From positions 1 to 64,000 of the forward strand of contig CAINND010000115.1 in assembly GCA_903851035.1 (NCBI GenBank): 64,000 nucleotides of DNA. The letters run 5' to 3'. The number at the start of each line of letters is the position of its first letter. Position 1 is the stretch's first letter. Below the pieces are notes generated by a model. It saw only the letters and a list, made by a program, of their open reading frames with translations, was not told the DNA's origin and did no database searches. Made by a program: the position numbers and the translations under genes. This DNA comes from an uncultured Acidobacteriota bacterium. Its GTDB lineage: Bacteria > Acidobacteriota > Terriglobia > Terriglobales > Acidobacteriaceae. Positions 8,826-16,914 of this stretch are shown in pieces.

Positions 8826-9947
8826 TCATCCTTCCCAGGTGCTGCCGGGCTGTATCGCAATCTTCATCGTATCCGGCTGCGGACGTGCGGCCAGTTCCAG
8901 CGCCGCCAGCGATTCTTCCAGCGGAAAACGGTGGCTGAACAATCCCGCCAAATCCATCTCGCCGCTGAAGACGAACCGCGCTACTTCGTCATTCAACTCT
9001 ACCGACGCGCTGTAGGAACCCAGCAGCGTCTTCTCGTCCACGCAAATCGAGGCCGGGTCAATCACCACTTCGCCTCGTACCGTCTGCGCAAACAGCAAAA
9101 CCCGGCCGCCAAAGCGCGCCGCATCCAGCGCAGGACGTATCAGCCCGCTGCCACCCACGGCCACAATCACCGCGTCGGCCCCGCGACCCTCCGTCCACTC
9201 TCTCACCGCCCGTACTACATCCACTTCGCCGGCGGCCAGCGACTCGTTCAATCCGTAACGACTACCAATTGTAAGCCGCTCCGGGAACAAATCGGAAGTG
9301 ATTACCTGCACACCCTTGCGCTGCGCCAGCCGGGCCAGCATCAGTCCAATCGGACCCTGGCCCATCACCAGCACTGTCTCATCTTTCTGCAATGCCAGGG
9401 CGTCAATCCCCTTCCAAACCGTGTTCACCGGCTCCATAAAGCTGGCCTGCTCAAAACTCACGGAATCCGGGATACGGATAACGCCCTTCTCCACAATCCA
9501 GTCCATCACCCGGATGAACTCGCTGAAGCCTCCGCCGCTGGCCTCGCCAAAGCCCGCCGTCGTGCCCACCTTCTTGTACACATCGCACTGGCTGAACACC
9601 TTGCGCTGGCAGTAGTAGCAAGTGCCGCAGGGTATGTGATGAAACACCATCACACGGTCGCCCTCGGCAAACTTTGTTACGCCTGCGCCCCGGGCCACCA
9701 CCACGCCCGCCATCTCATGCCCAAAAACCCGCGGAGCCGAGTGCGAACCCGTGCTGATCTTCTTCAAATCCGTGCCGCAAATGCCGCAGGTGTGGATACG
9801 CACCAGCAACTCGCCCGCGCCGATCTTCGGCACCGGCACCCTCTCCAGCCGCATCTGGTTCTGGCCGTAATAGATGGCGGCCAGCATCGTCTCAGGAATC
9901 CGCTCCAGCGCGCCCCGGTAAGGCAGCACTTTTGGTGGTACGCTCAT
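8826..9947 (-). CDS. Zinc-dependent MDR alcohol/polyol dehydrogenase (hopanoid cluster, copy 2)
   Basis: The 373-residue MDR enzyme is related to the next gene but clearly diverged. HTCGICGTDLKK and VFGHEMAG supply catalytic zinc ligands. IPCGTCYYCQRK with SQCDVY supplies the four structural cysteines. The nucleotide fold is VMGQGPIGLMLARLA followed by ITSDLFPERL, with an Asp at the end of the second strand, as in NAD-dependent members. The ATG at 9947 is the only sensible start. A 189-base gap separates it from hpnG, so it may have its own promoter, and the downstream gene lies only 19 bases away. Two distinct dehydrogenases side by side suggest successive or paired redox steps. The substrate cannot be read from sequence. 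Confidence 0.85.
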   Translation of the reverse strand: MSVPPKVLPYRGALERIPETMLAAIYYGQNQMRLERVPVPKIGAGELLVRIHTCGICGTDLKKISTGSHSAPRVFGHEMAGVVVARGAGVTKFAEGDRVMVFHHIPCGTCYYCQRKVFSQCDVYKKVGTTAGFGEASGGGFSEFIRVMDWIVEKGVIRIPDSVSFEQASFMEPVNTVWKGIDALALQKDETVLVMGQGPIGLMLARLAQRKGVQVITSDLFPERLTIGSRYGLNESLAAGEVDVVRAVREWTEGRGADAVIVAVGGSGLIRPALDAARFGGRVLLFAQTVRGEVVIDPASICVDEKTLLGSYSASVELNDEVARFVFSGEMDLAGLFSHRFPLEESLAALELAARPQPDTMKIAIQPGSTWEG

Positions 9948-10136
9948 CGCTTCAGTTTACTCTTTTGCGCGCGGGATTGCTGCCCGTTTTGGCCGTCCGT
10001 ACCCTATCGTTTGGTGGATGCAACGTGTTGCTTCTACTTGCCATAGCTCCATCGAATCCGCATCGTGCCCCTGTTGTATTTCCACCACACCGGCCACGGA
10101 ATTCTGGAGCTGTCCAAAAATCAAGATGGCTCTGCG

Positions 10137-10868
10137 CTACTTCGCCGGGCTGTGCTTTTTTGCAAAGGCCTTCCAGTCCGTAACTGCCTCACCCACAGCC
10201 ACTTCCAGGGCATTGGCGGCGAGCTGGCTGTTCTGTTTCAGATGTTTTACCTTCTTCCACAAATGCGGTCTTATGGCGATGTGGGCGACAAAGCGGGCGG
10301 TTGCAAAGCCTTCTGGCGTAACGAATTGCGCCAGAAAATCCATCTCCTCACCCGCGCCGTCGCTGATGGCTTTGATGGCTGCAAAATCGCATTTCGCGCC
10401 CGTCAATTCCACCGCTCCGGCCGCCGCCGAAGCCGCGCCAGCCGCTTCCATATCAACCACTTGCGCGTCATAGCGGGTGGCCGTGGTTTGCTTCAAACGG
10501 GCGCCCGCAACGCGATCCAGCGTGACCAGCGTTCCTTCGCCGCAAATGGTTGCAAACTCACGGTTTGTAACCGTTTCCAGCACGCGCGAGGGGACCACCA
10601 CATCGCCGGGCGAAAAACGACGCACGCAGGAGCCAGCAAACCCCATGGATATCAATAGTTTAGGTTGATATAGCTGAAGCAGTTTCTTGGCCGCGATATT
10701 GGCCCTTGCCGCGCCCGTGCCTGCGCAGATAAGTACCGCTTTATCAGTGTAATAGACCTTGCAGACGGCGTCGGCGACGGTGATTTTTTCGCTTTGCCAG
10801 CCGCGCACAATTCCCGCGACTTCGCGCTCGAGGGCGGCGACCAGCGCGATCTGTATCGGATGGCTCAC
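10137..10868 (-). CDS. hpnG: Hopanoid-associated nucleoside phosphorylase HpnG
   Basis: This 243-residue member of the purine nucleoside phosphorylase/MTA-SAH nucleosidase superfamily is known, in characterised hopanoid producers, to release adenine from adenosylhopane. Visible features are an IALVAALEREVAG N-terminus, GTGAARANIAAKKLL, SMGFAGSCV and the substrate-binding VVDMEAAGAA. The start is GTG at 10868, which overlaps the hpnA stop as GTGA. The 50 extra in-frame upstream residues are hpnA in another frame. The radical-SAM partner HpnH, which makes adenosylhopane, is not in this window. Confidence 0.88.
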   Translation of the reverse strand: MSHPIQIALVAALEREVAGIVRGWQSEKITVADAVCKVYYTDKAVLICAGTGAARANIAAKKLLQLYQPKLLISMGFAGSCVRRFSPGDVVVPSRVLETVTNREFATICGEGTLVTLDRVAGARLKQTTATRYDAQVVDMEAAGAASAAAGAVELTGAKCDFAAIKAISDGAGEEMDFLAQFVTPEGFATARFVAHIAIRPHLWKKVKHLKQNSQLAANALEVAVGEAVTDWKAFAKKHSPAK

Positions 10869-11896
10869 CGGGACTCCGACGTAAACTGCTGGGCCAGTGA
10901 GGGATATTGCGGCGCGTAGTCTTTTTCCACGAACCAGAAGGCGGCGCGCTCCAGGGCATCGCGCACGGGGTGATGCATGTAGCTGAGTTCGCGCTGGGCC
11001 TTGGCGGAGTCCACCCACATGAACTTTTTGCCCATCCTAACTTCTTCCACTGTCGCTCTTGGCTCACGTTTCCTCAAGCGTCCGTTGAAGTTCTCGTCGA
11101 AGTAGGCGAAGGCCATGGCGACGGCGTGCGGCACCTTGAATTTGGGTGATGGCAGGCCGGTGATTTCGCCAAGCTGGTCGAGAATCTGCTTAAGCGTCAG
11201 GTTCTCTCCCCCGAGGATGTAACGCTGGCCCCGGCGTCCCTTCTCGAAGGCTTGCAGGTGTCCGCGGGCGACGTCGTGCACGTCCACCAGATTCATGCCG
11301 GTTTCCATGTAGGCGGGAAAGTTGCCGAGGAGGAAATCCAGAATGATGCGTCCGGTGGGAGTGGGCTTGATGTCGCGCTCGCCGATGGGAGTGCTGGGAT
11401 TGACGATGACGACCTCGGCGCCCTTGGCGGCCAGCTCGACCACCTTGCGCTCGGCCAGGAACTTGCTGCGCTTGTAGTGGCCGATCATGTCGGCCTCGGC
11501 GACGGGAGTGTCTTCGTTGACCGAGCGGCGCTGGTATCCAAAGCCGAGGGTGGCCACCGAGGAGCAGTAAACGGTGCGGCGTACTCCGGCGGCGCGGGCG
11601 GCCTCGATGACGGCGACCGTGCCATCCACGTTGGCGGCGTACATGGGCGCGGGATCGGGAATCCAGAGGCGGTAGTCGGCGGCGAGGTGGAAGACGGCGT
11701 CGCAGCCTTCCATTCCCTTGCGCAGGCTGGCGGGGTCGGTGAGGTTGCCGGTGACAACTTCGGCGTTGAGGCCGACGAGGTTATCCTGATTGCTTCCCTT
11801 GCGCACCAGCAGGCGGAGCTGGGCTCCTTCCGCGGCCAACAGATGTGCCACATGACTGCCGACAAAGCCGGTTGCCCCGGTTACAAATGCCTTCAA
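10865..11896 (-). CDS. hpnA: Hopanoid-associated sugar epimerase HpnA (extended SDR)
   Basis: The 343-residue NAD-dependent epimerase/dehydratase-type SDR has the glycine motif VTGATGFVGSHVA at residues 5-17. The active-site YKRSK (YxxxK) sits near residue 145 after CSSVATLG. The HpnA family is a consistent partner of hopanoid clusters; its exact substrate is not settled. The start is TTG at 11896 because GGGAGG lies seven bases upstream and the fold begins immediately. The longer frame runs into a hairpin repeat. It is translationally coupled to hpnG. Confidence 0.88.
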   Translation of the reverse strand: MKAFVTGATGFVGSHVAHLLAAEGAQLRLLVRKGSNQDNLVGLNAEVVTGNLTDPASLRKGMEGCDAVFHLAADYRLWIPDPAPMYAANVDGTVAVIEAARAAGVRRTVYCSSVATLGFGYQRRSVNEDTPVAEADMIGHYKRSKFLAERKVVELAAKGAEVVIVNPSTPIGERDIKPTPTGRIILDFLLGNFPAYMETGMNLVDVHDVARGHLQAFEKGRRGQRYILGGENLTLKQILDQLGEITGLPSPKFKVPHAVAMAFAYFDENFNGRLRKREPRATVEEVRMGKKFMWVDSAKAQRELSYMHHPVRDALERAAFWFVEKDYAPQYPSLAQQFTSESR

Positions 11897-11918
11897 CTGC
11901 GAACCTCCCGATGCGGTT

Positions 11919-11958
11919 CCCCCACTCAAGCCAAAGGATGGCTTGAATGGGCCACCCG
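11919..11958. repeat. Type A hairpin repeat upstream of hpnA
   Basis: CCCCACTCAAGCC...GGCTTGAATGGGCCACCCG. It lies 23 bases upstream of the hpnA TTG start, thus within or before its leader. Confidence 0.75.
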
Positions 11959-12027
11959 CCAATTCTAATTTCTTCGCTGGAGAGAGGAAGAAAAAACTTC
12001 GGGGGATGGTGGGGAAAATGCGAGGTC

Positions 12028-12075
12028 AACTACCCCACCCTGGCAACTGCGGTTAGGATGGGCAGCCGGCACCCA
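12028..12075. repeat. Degenerate hairpin repeat (type D)
   Basis: The outer ends AACTACCCCACCC and GGCACCC match the type A/B elements. The inner part, TGGCAACTGCGGTTAGGATGGG, resembles the element at 19103-19147 but pairs poorly. Confidence 0.5.
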
Positions 12076-12082
12076 TTCGCAT

Positions 12083-12901
12083 TCACAAGAGGTCGAATGC
12101 CGTTACAATGCCCAGAAGACTCCTGCGCTTTGGTCCCTTAATGAGTAGTACCTGTTCGGAACCGAGGTGCTCCAAGGCCTGGGTAATCGTCGTCTCCTCA
12201 TCAATTATCTTGGCGCGCCTCAACTCAATCAGACCTTTGTTTCGAGCTTGCTCAAGAGTCATCGTCAGACGTGTTCCCCTAATTTTGCTGCCCCGTTCCG
12301 CCCCCAGATACTTTGCAATAGCGACATCCGAGACAACTGACCACTCGTTTCCTTGATCTTGTTCTTCGCCACTCTCAAGAACTGGCATATACGAGTAAGA
12401 GTTACCAAGCATCTGCTGTCGAATGAACGCGACAGGTTGCCATAGCTCGGCACATGCAGGATTTCGTGTCATGTAATGTGAGACCTTAGCTTCCATAATG
12501 TGGCTGAGCGCATCCTCCAAAATGATCGCAAGTTCAATCGCATGGTTTGTCAAGTGCCTAGCAAAAGCCCCTTGGTGCAGGGCGTCGTTCCGACCAACCC
12601 TTACCGATTCATACAGTTCAGAGAATGGGGTCAGGATACATCTAAACTGGTCAGGAATCATCACGGCGAGCGATGATCTTGCCGCTAGGCAATTGAGTGA
12701 TTCCGTGTATTTGCCGAGTCCATCCTGCTTTCCGGTGATGTGGCTTCCGAGTCTTTCAATAACATGAATAATCTGGTCGAATTCCTCGGCATCACCTAAA
12801 GCCTTGAGGCGTGCATCACGGAATTGACGAGCGAAGAAAACTGCTGTTTCCCGGTTGAGCGGTCTTAACTGATTCTTTTCTTTCTCTTTTTTCGCAGACA
12901 C
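12083..12901 (-). CDS. HEPN-like N-terminal domain fused to C-terminal CBS domain, function unknown
   Basis: This 272-residue soluble protein is likely to have two parts. Residues about 1-140 are helical and contain RNDALH followed by a long helix. This matches the RX4H ribonuclease motif of HEPN domains such as HepT. Residues about 140-272 look like a CBS pair, with KVSHYMTRNPACA, a middle NSYSYMPVLESG strand and the final LLIKGPKRRSLLGIVTAFDLL; CBS pairs usually bind adenine nucleotides. The GTG start at 12901 has AAAGAGG six bases upstream; a TTG at 12907 is the alternative. A 60-base sample inside it is 50% GC, against 58% in a sample of shc. It is flanked by hairpin repeats and splits shc from hpnA, suggesting insertion. 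The HEPN assignment is my inference from the motif and helices. Confidence 0.6.
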   Translation of the reverse strand: MSAKKEKEKNQLRPLNRETAVFFARQFRDARLKALGDAEEFDQIIHVIERLGSHITGKQDGLGKYTESLNCLAARSSLAVMIPDQFRCILTPFSELYESVRVGRNDALHQGAFARHLTNHAIELAIILEDALSHIMEAKVSHYMTRNPACAELWQPVAFIRQQMLGNSYSYMPVLESGEEQDQGNEWSVVSDVAIAKYLGAERGSKIRGTRLTMTLEQARNKGLIELRRAKIIDEETTITQALEHLGSEQVLLIKGPKRRSLLGIVTAFDLL

Positions 12902-13004
12902 ATTCAACCTCTTTCAGCTAACGCCAAAAACTGTTGACGTTCCTCGCAAGCAGTGTAGGCACTTTGCGTGCGCGGCCTCAAGGGTAAATTCCTATGTAAT
13001 GTAA

Positions 13005-13026
13005 AAACCTCCCGGATGGGAGGTTT
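13005..13026 (-). terminator. Inverted repeat, probable terminator
   Basis: AAACCTCCC and GGGAGGTTT pair perfectly around four bases. Read on the minus strand a short T-run follows. It could end transcripts from shc, 450 bases upstream, and insulate the following gene. Confidence 0.45.
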
Positions 13027-13082
13027 GGCTTTTCTCCAGAGTTGGAAAGGCGGCAACTCTGGGCGCCTGGCCGCCCGCCCTA

Positions 13083-13175
13083 TTGGTGACCTTGGGCCGC
13101 ATCTGCATCACTGAGTTGATAGGGGTCCTTCGACTTCGCAGGCGCTGGCGCGCCTGCTTCGCTCAGGATGACACT
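13083..13175. repeat. Leader plus type C hairpin repeat
   Basis: A 40-base leader (starting TTGGTGACCTTGGG) precedes GGTCCTTCGACTTCG, the stem CAGGCGCTGGCGCGCCTG and CTTCGCTCAGGATGACACT. The same leader-plus-C arrangement recurs at 13370, 20370, 22441 and 22578. Confidence 0.8.
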
Positions 13176-13248
13176 TAAGAGCAAGAACAAAAACAAAGAC
13201 AAGAGCAAGAACAAAAGCAAAGTCGAGAACAAATACAAAATCAATATC
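13176..13248. repeat. Low-complexity A-rich tract between repeats
   Basis: Roughly 70 bases are built from AAGAGCAAGAACAAA-like units with almost no T. It links a type C element to a type A element. Shorter versions (AAGAGCAAAGGC) flank other copies, for example at 22370. Confidence 0.6.
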
Positions 13249-13292
13249 AACTACCCCACTCAAGCCAAAGGATGGCTTGAATGGGGCACCCG
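13249..13292. repeat. Type A hairpin repeat
   Basis: AACTACCCCACTCAAGCC...GGCTTGAATGGGGCACCCG, in the same orientation as the copies at 11919 and 22667. Confidence 0.8.
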
Positions 13293-13299
13293 CTACATT

Positions 13300-13462
13300 A
13301 ACTACCCCACCCTCCGCCAACTGAGGGCGGAAGAATGGGGCACCCTGCCCGGCCGCGATGGTTCAGTGGTTGGTGACCTGGGGCTGCATCTGCTTCACAG
13401 AATGGGTAGGGGGCCTTCGACTTCGCAGGCGCTGGCGCGCCTGCTTCGCTCAGGATGACACT
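13300..13462. repeat. Composite repeat: type B + leader + type C
   Basis: Type B (AACTACCCCACCCTCCGCC...GGCGGAAGAATGGGGCACCC, 13300-13345) is followed by the common leader (about 13369-13408) and a type C hairpin (13409-13462). The same order occurs at 20309 and twice at 22389-22649. It lies just downstream of shc. Confidence 0.8.
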
Positions 13463-13473
13463 TCATTAAAGTT

Positions 13474-15417
13474 TTACGTTTGCTGGCCGCGGGCGAACCT
13501 TGCCAGGGCCATCAGTGGGAAGTACCACGGATAGGAGTGATACTTGAGGTAGAAGACTCTTGGGAAGCCCGTGCCGGTGTAGGGCACCTCGCTCCAGCCG
13601 CCGTTTGATTGCTGGTGGTCCATAAGGTACGCGATGCCGCGCGAGAGGCTCTCCGAGCGGAAGTCGCCGCCGGCCATGAGTCCGAGGGTGGCCCAGGCGG
13701 TTTGCGATGCGGTGCTGGGGCCGGTGCCGCGCAGGTTGCTGTCGTCGTAGCTGGCGATGGTCTCTCCCCAGCCGCCGTCGGAGTTCTGCATCATGCGCAG
13801 CCACTCGGTGGCCTGCTGCACCATGGCGTCATTCTGGTCGAAGCCGATGGCCTCAAGACCGCGCAGCACGCACATGGTTCCGTAGATGTAGTTGACGCCC
13901 CAGCGGCCGAACCAGCTGCCGTCGGATTCCTGCTCGCGGCGGATGAATTCGATGGCGCGCGCGACGGGACGATCCTTGAGGGTGAGTCCGTGGGCGGCCA
14001 GGCTTTCGAGAACTCGTCCGGTGATGTCCACCGTTGCGGGGTCGAGCATGGCGTTGTGATCGGCAAAGGGGACGTACTGGAAGACCATGCGGTCGTTGTC
14101 TTTGTCGAAGCTGGCCCAGCCGCCGTTTTTGCACTGCATGGCCAGCACCCAGTCGAGTCCGCGCTGCGCGGCCTCCTCCTGGAAGCGCAGGTTGCCGGTC
14201 TCCACGTTATGCAGGGCGAGCAGAACCTGCGCGGTGTCATCCACGTCCGGATAGAACTCGTTGTTGTGCTCAAAGTACCAGCCACCGGGCTCGGCATGGG
14301 GAACCTTGACCGACCAGTCGCCCTTGTGGCGAATCTGCTTTTTCAGCATCCACTCGGCGGCCCTGGTAAGGCGAGGATCGGTGGGCGCGATGCCGCTCTC
14401 CGAAAGGGCAAACATGGAGTAAGCCGTATCCCACACGGGCGAAACGCAGGGCTGCATGCGGAAGCGGTCACCCTCCTCAATGCCGAGCTTTTCGAACTCG
14501 TCGAGAGCGCGGATGACCTGGGGATCGTCGAGCGAGTAGCCGAGGCAGCGCAAGGCGACGATGGAGTTGAGGATGGAAGGATAGATGGCGCCGAGGCCAT
14601 CGCTCATCTCCAGATGCTCCAGCATCCAACGCTCGGCCGACTTGAGAGCCACGCTGCGCAGGGGGCGGATGTGGACGCGCTCAAATGCGTGGCAGAGACG
14701 GTCGAGAACGAGAAAGAAGTTGCGCCAACTAAAGAAGTGCGAATCCCACTTGAGATGCAGCGAGCTGCCGTGACGGCCCTCGGGGAAAAGCTCGTCAATG
14801 TTCCACTCGTCGGGAATCTTTTTGAAGGGCTTTTTGGCGTAGCAGATGGAGAGCGGAATGAGGATGGCGCGCGACCAGGAACTGATCTCGTAAATATTGA
14901 ACCAGAACCAGTTGGGAAAGAGCACGATCTCCGGCGGAATGGCCGGCACGGCGTCGTAATCGTACTGGCCGAGCGCGCAGAGATAAATTTTGCTGAAGGT
15001 GTTACAGGCCGGGGCGCCGCCCAGCGAGAGAATGCGCTGGCGAGCGCGCTGCATCAGTTCTTCGTCCGGCGAGTGGCCGCACATTTTTAGCGCGAAGTAA
15101 GCCTTGACGCTGGCGCTGATGTTCGACGGGCCGCCCTGGTAGATGGGCCAGCCGCCATCGGCGTTCTGATAGTGCTGAATCTCTCGCGCACACTGCTGGA
15201 AGCGGCGCTCATCGCGCGTGCCGAGCAGGGTGTGCAGGAAGATGTAATCGGATTCGAGCGTGGTGTCGGCTTCGAGCTCGCCGCACCACCAGCCGTCTTC
15301 GTGTTGCAGACTGAAGAGGAAGCCCTGCGCCTTCGCGATGGCGCCCTTGAGGCGCTCGGCGAGCCCGGCGATTTTGCCGAAACGAATGGCGGTGGGCTGC
15401 GCTGTGCCGGATTCCAC
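13474..15417 (-). CDS. shc: Squalene-hopene cyclase
   Basis: The 647-residue class II terpene cyclase converts squalene to hopene/hopanol. The catalytic acid motif DVDDTA is at residues 391-396. QW-type repeats are seen throughout, for example QESDGSWFGRWGVNYIYGT and QNSDGGWGE in the C-terminal half and QHEDGWWCGE near residue 40. Length matches bacterial enzymes. The protein is a monotopic inner-membrane enzyme. The GTG at 15417 follows the ispH stop by three bases and has GGAG in the end of ispH, so ispH-shc are coupled. Product range cannot be deduced from sequence. Confidence 0.97.
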   Translation of the reverse strand: MESGTAQPTAIRFGKIAGLAERLKGAIAKAQGFLFSLQHEDGWWCGELEADTTLESDYIFLHTLLGTRDERRFQQCAREIQHYQNADGGWPIYQGGPSNISASVKAYFALKMCGHSPDEELMQRARQRILSLGGAPACNTFSKIYLCALGQYDYDAVPAIPPEIVLFPNWFWFNIYEISSWSRAILIPLSICYAKKPFKKIPDEWNIDELFPEGRHGSSLHLKWDSHFFSWRNFFLVLDRLCHAFERVHIRPLRSVALKSAERWMLEHLEMSDGLGAIYPSILNSIVALRCLGYSLDDPQVIRALDEFEKLGIEEGDRFRMQPCVSPVWDTAYSMFALSESGIAPTDPRLTRAAEWMLKKQIRHKGDWSVKVPHAEPGGWYFEHNNEFYPDVDDTAQVLLALHNVETGNLRFQEEAAQRGLDWVLAMQCKNGGWASFDKDNDRMVFQYVPFADHNAMLDPATVDITGRVLESLAAHGLTLKDRPVARAIEFIRREQESDGSWFGRWGVNYIYGTMCVLRGLEAIGFDQNDAMVQQATEWLRMMQNSDGGWGETIASYDDSNLRGTGPSTASQTAWATLGLMAGGDFRSESLSRGIAYLMDHQQSNGGWSEVPYTGTGFPRVFYLKYHSYPWYFPLMALARFARGQQT

Positions 15418-15420
15418 TGG

Positions 15421-16404
15421 CTACTCCACGGCCGCGACGTCGGGGGCGGCGCCGATGGCGGCGACGATCTCCGGCGGAAGCGCGAAGCGAACGTGCTCCG
15501 GCATGACCTCGACCTCGCGCACGTCACCATAACCGCGGGCGCCGAGGAATTCGATGACCTCCTGCACGAGGATCTCCGGAGCGCTGGCGCCGGCCGTGAG
15601 AGCGACGGTCTTTACGCCTTCCAGCCACGCGGGATCGATGTCCGTGCAAGTGTCAATCAGATGGCTGTTGGTGCCCAGGTTGCGCGCGACCTCCACTAGA
15701 CGATTGGAGTTGGAGCTGTTGGGCGAGCCGACGACCAGCACGAGATCGGCCTGCTCGGCCACGTTCTTGACGGCGACCTGGCGATTCTCCGTGGCGTAGC
15801 AGATATCCTGCGCGTGGGGTCCGCGGATGTTGGGAAACTTCTGCTTGAGGGCCTCGATGATGTCCTTGGCCTCGTCGAGCGAAAGCGTGGTCTGGGTGAG
15901 GTAGGCGACGCGATCGGGATCGGGGACGACGAGGTCCTTGACCTGATCGGCGCTGCTGACCACCTGCGTGACCTCGGGAGCTTCGCCCAGGGTGCCGACG
16001 ATTTCATCGTGATTGAGGTGGCCGATGAGGACGAGCGAATAGCTGCCCTTGGCAAAGCGAATAGCCTCGACGTGCACCTTGGTGACCAGCGGGCAGGTGG
16101 CGTCAATGACGCGCAACTGGCGGAGCTTGCTGGCCTCTCGCACGCTGGGGGCGACGCCATGCGCGCTGTAAATGACGCGCTCGCCGTTGGGAACCTCCTC
16201 GACATCGTCGACGAAGATGGCGCCCTTCTGCTTGAGGTCCTCGACAACGTACTTGTTGTGGACGATCTCCTTGCGGACGTAGATGGGCGGCCCGAAGGTT
16301 TCCAGGGCGATTTTAACGATGTCAATGGCGCGCACCACGCCGGCGCAGAATCCGCGCGGCTTGAGCAGGAGGAGAGTTTTTGTCTCGGTTGTCGACGTCA
16401 TCAT
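15421..16404 (-). CDS. ispH: 4-Hydroxy-3-methylbut-2-enyl diphosphate reductase IspH
   Basis: This 327-residue iron-sulfur enzyme does the final step of the MEP pathway, making IPP and DMAPP. The three conserved cysteines that hold the cluster are in KPRGFCAGV, DATCPLV and QDICYATENRQ. Substrate-binding motifs AHGVAPSVREA, GHLNHDE, TQTTLS and GSPNSSNSNRL are intact. The ATG at 16404 starts close to the first cysteine motif, as usual. Its position at the head of shc links precursor supply to hopanoid output. Confidence 0.97.
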   Translation of the reverse strand: MMTSTTETKTLLLLKPRGFCAGVVRAIDIVKIALETFGPPIYVRKEIVHNKYVVEDLKQKGAIFVDDVEEVPNGERVIYSAHGVAPSVREASKLRQLRVIDATCPLVTKVHVEAIRFAKGSYSLVLIGHLNHDEIVGTLGEAPEVTQVVSSADQVKDLVVPDPDRVAYLTQTTLSLDEAKDIIEALKQKFPNIRGPHAQDICYATENRQVAVKNVAEQADLVLVVGSPNSSNSNRLVEVARNLGTNSHLIDTCTDIDPAWLEGVKTVALTAGASAPEILVQEVIEFLGARGYGDVREVEVMPEHVRFALPPEIVAAIGAAPDVAAVE

Positions 16405-16914
16405 TATTGGATTCCCCCGGGGGCGGCCGCGATACTTTTTGCGGCGGCGAAACCCGGAGGGAATGCTCTAAGTTTAAGACTTAAATGGCCCTTGCACCAA
16501 CGCTCCGCAGAGAAGTGCGCCGTGGAGCATCCGGCGGCCCAAAAGACGGGGCGAACGGGAGGATGCAAGGTGGAATTTTCAATCAAGTGAATGAATATTG
16601 CAAGGAATAGAAGTGCGGAGCCTAGCAAAAACGGCAGGGGATGGAGGAGGGCCTGTACCCCACTCAAGCCAAAGGCAGGCTTGAATGGGCCACCCGAGGG
16701 CTTGAATGGGCCACCCGCGAGGCTGCGTCCGGAGAGATGGAATGGGTTAACTAAGAGCCAACCAGTTAATCATTGAATCCTAATCTCGCAGTAAATATTG
16801 AATAAATCCACTGACGGATATTCTTTACACTCCGGCTCGATGATGGCATTTATACATGTTAGATTCGATGGCAAAAGTAGTGTGCGACGAAATAAAGGCG
16901 CCAGGAGATTGAAC
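16405..16914. other. Intergenic region, divergent promoters and a repeat, no gene seen
   Basis: About 510 bases separate ispH (minus) from a secreted protein (plus). A weak minus-strand open frame at 16404-16667 lacks any recognisable motif. A type A repeat with an extra half copy lies at 16656-16717, after which the sequence becomes AT-rich. Promoters for both flanking genes should lie here, but I could not assign clear -35/-10 boxes. Confidence 0.5.
16656..16717. repeat. Type A hairpin repeat with duplicated right arm
   Basis: TACCCCACTCAAGCC...GGCTTGAATGGGCCACCCG, with the last 19 bases (GCTTGAATGGGCCACCCG plus one preceding base) repeated immediately downstream, at 16699-16717. Confidence 0.75.

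Noticed and set aside
9948-10136. Gap in the hopanoid operon that might hold a gene or riboswitch
   Set aside because: No convincing frame on either strand and no recognised aptamer or strong hairpin; probably promoter or spacer.
13108-13320. Minus-strand frame rich in Phe/Val/Leu that resembles a membrane protein
   Set aside because: It translates the low-complexity A-rich tract and hairpin repeats; no ribosome site or family match.
16404-16667. Short minus-strand frame upstream of ispH with a hydrophobic start
   Set aside because: No ribosome site of note, no recognisable motif, and it ends at the ispH start; most likely chance.
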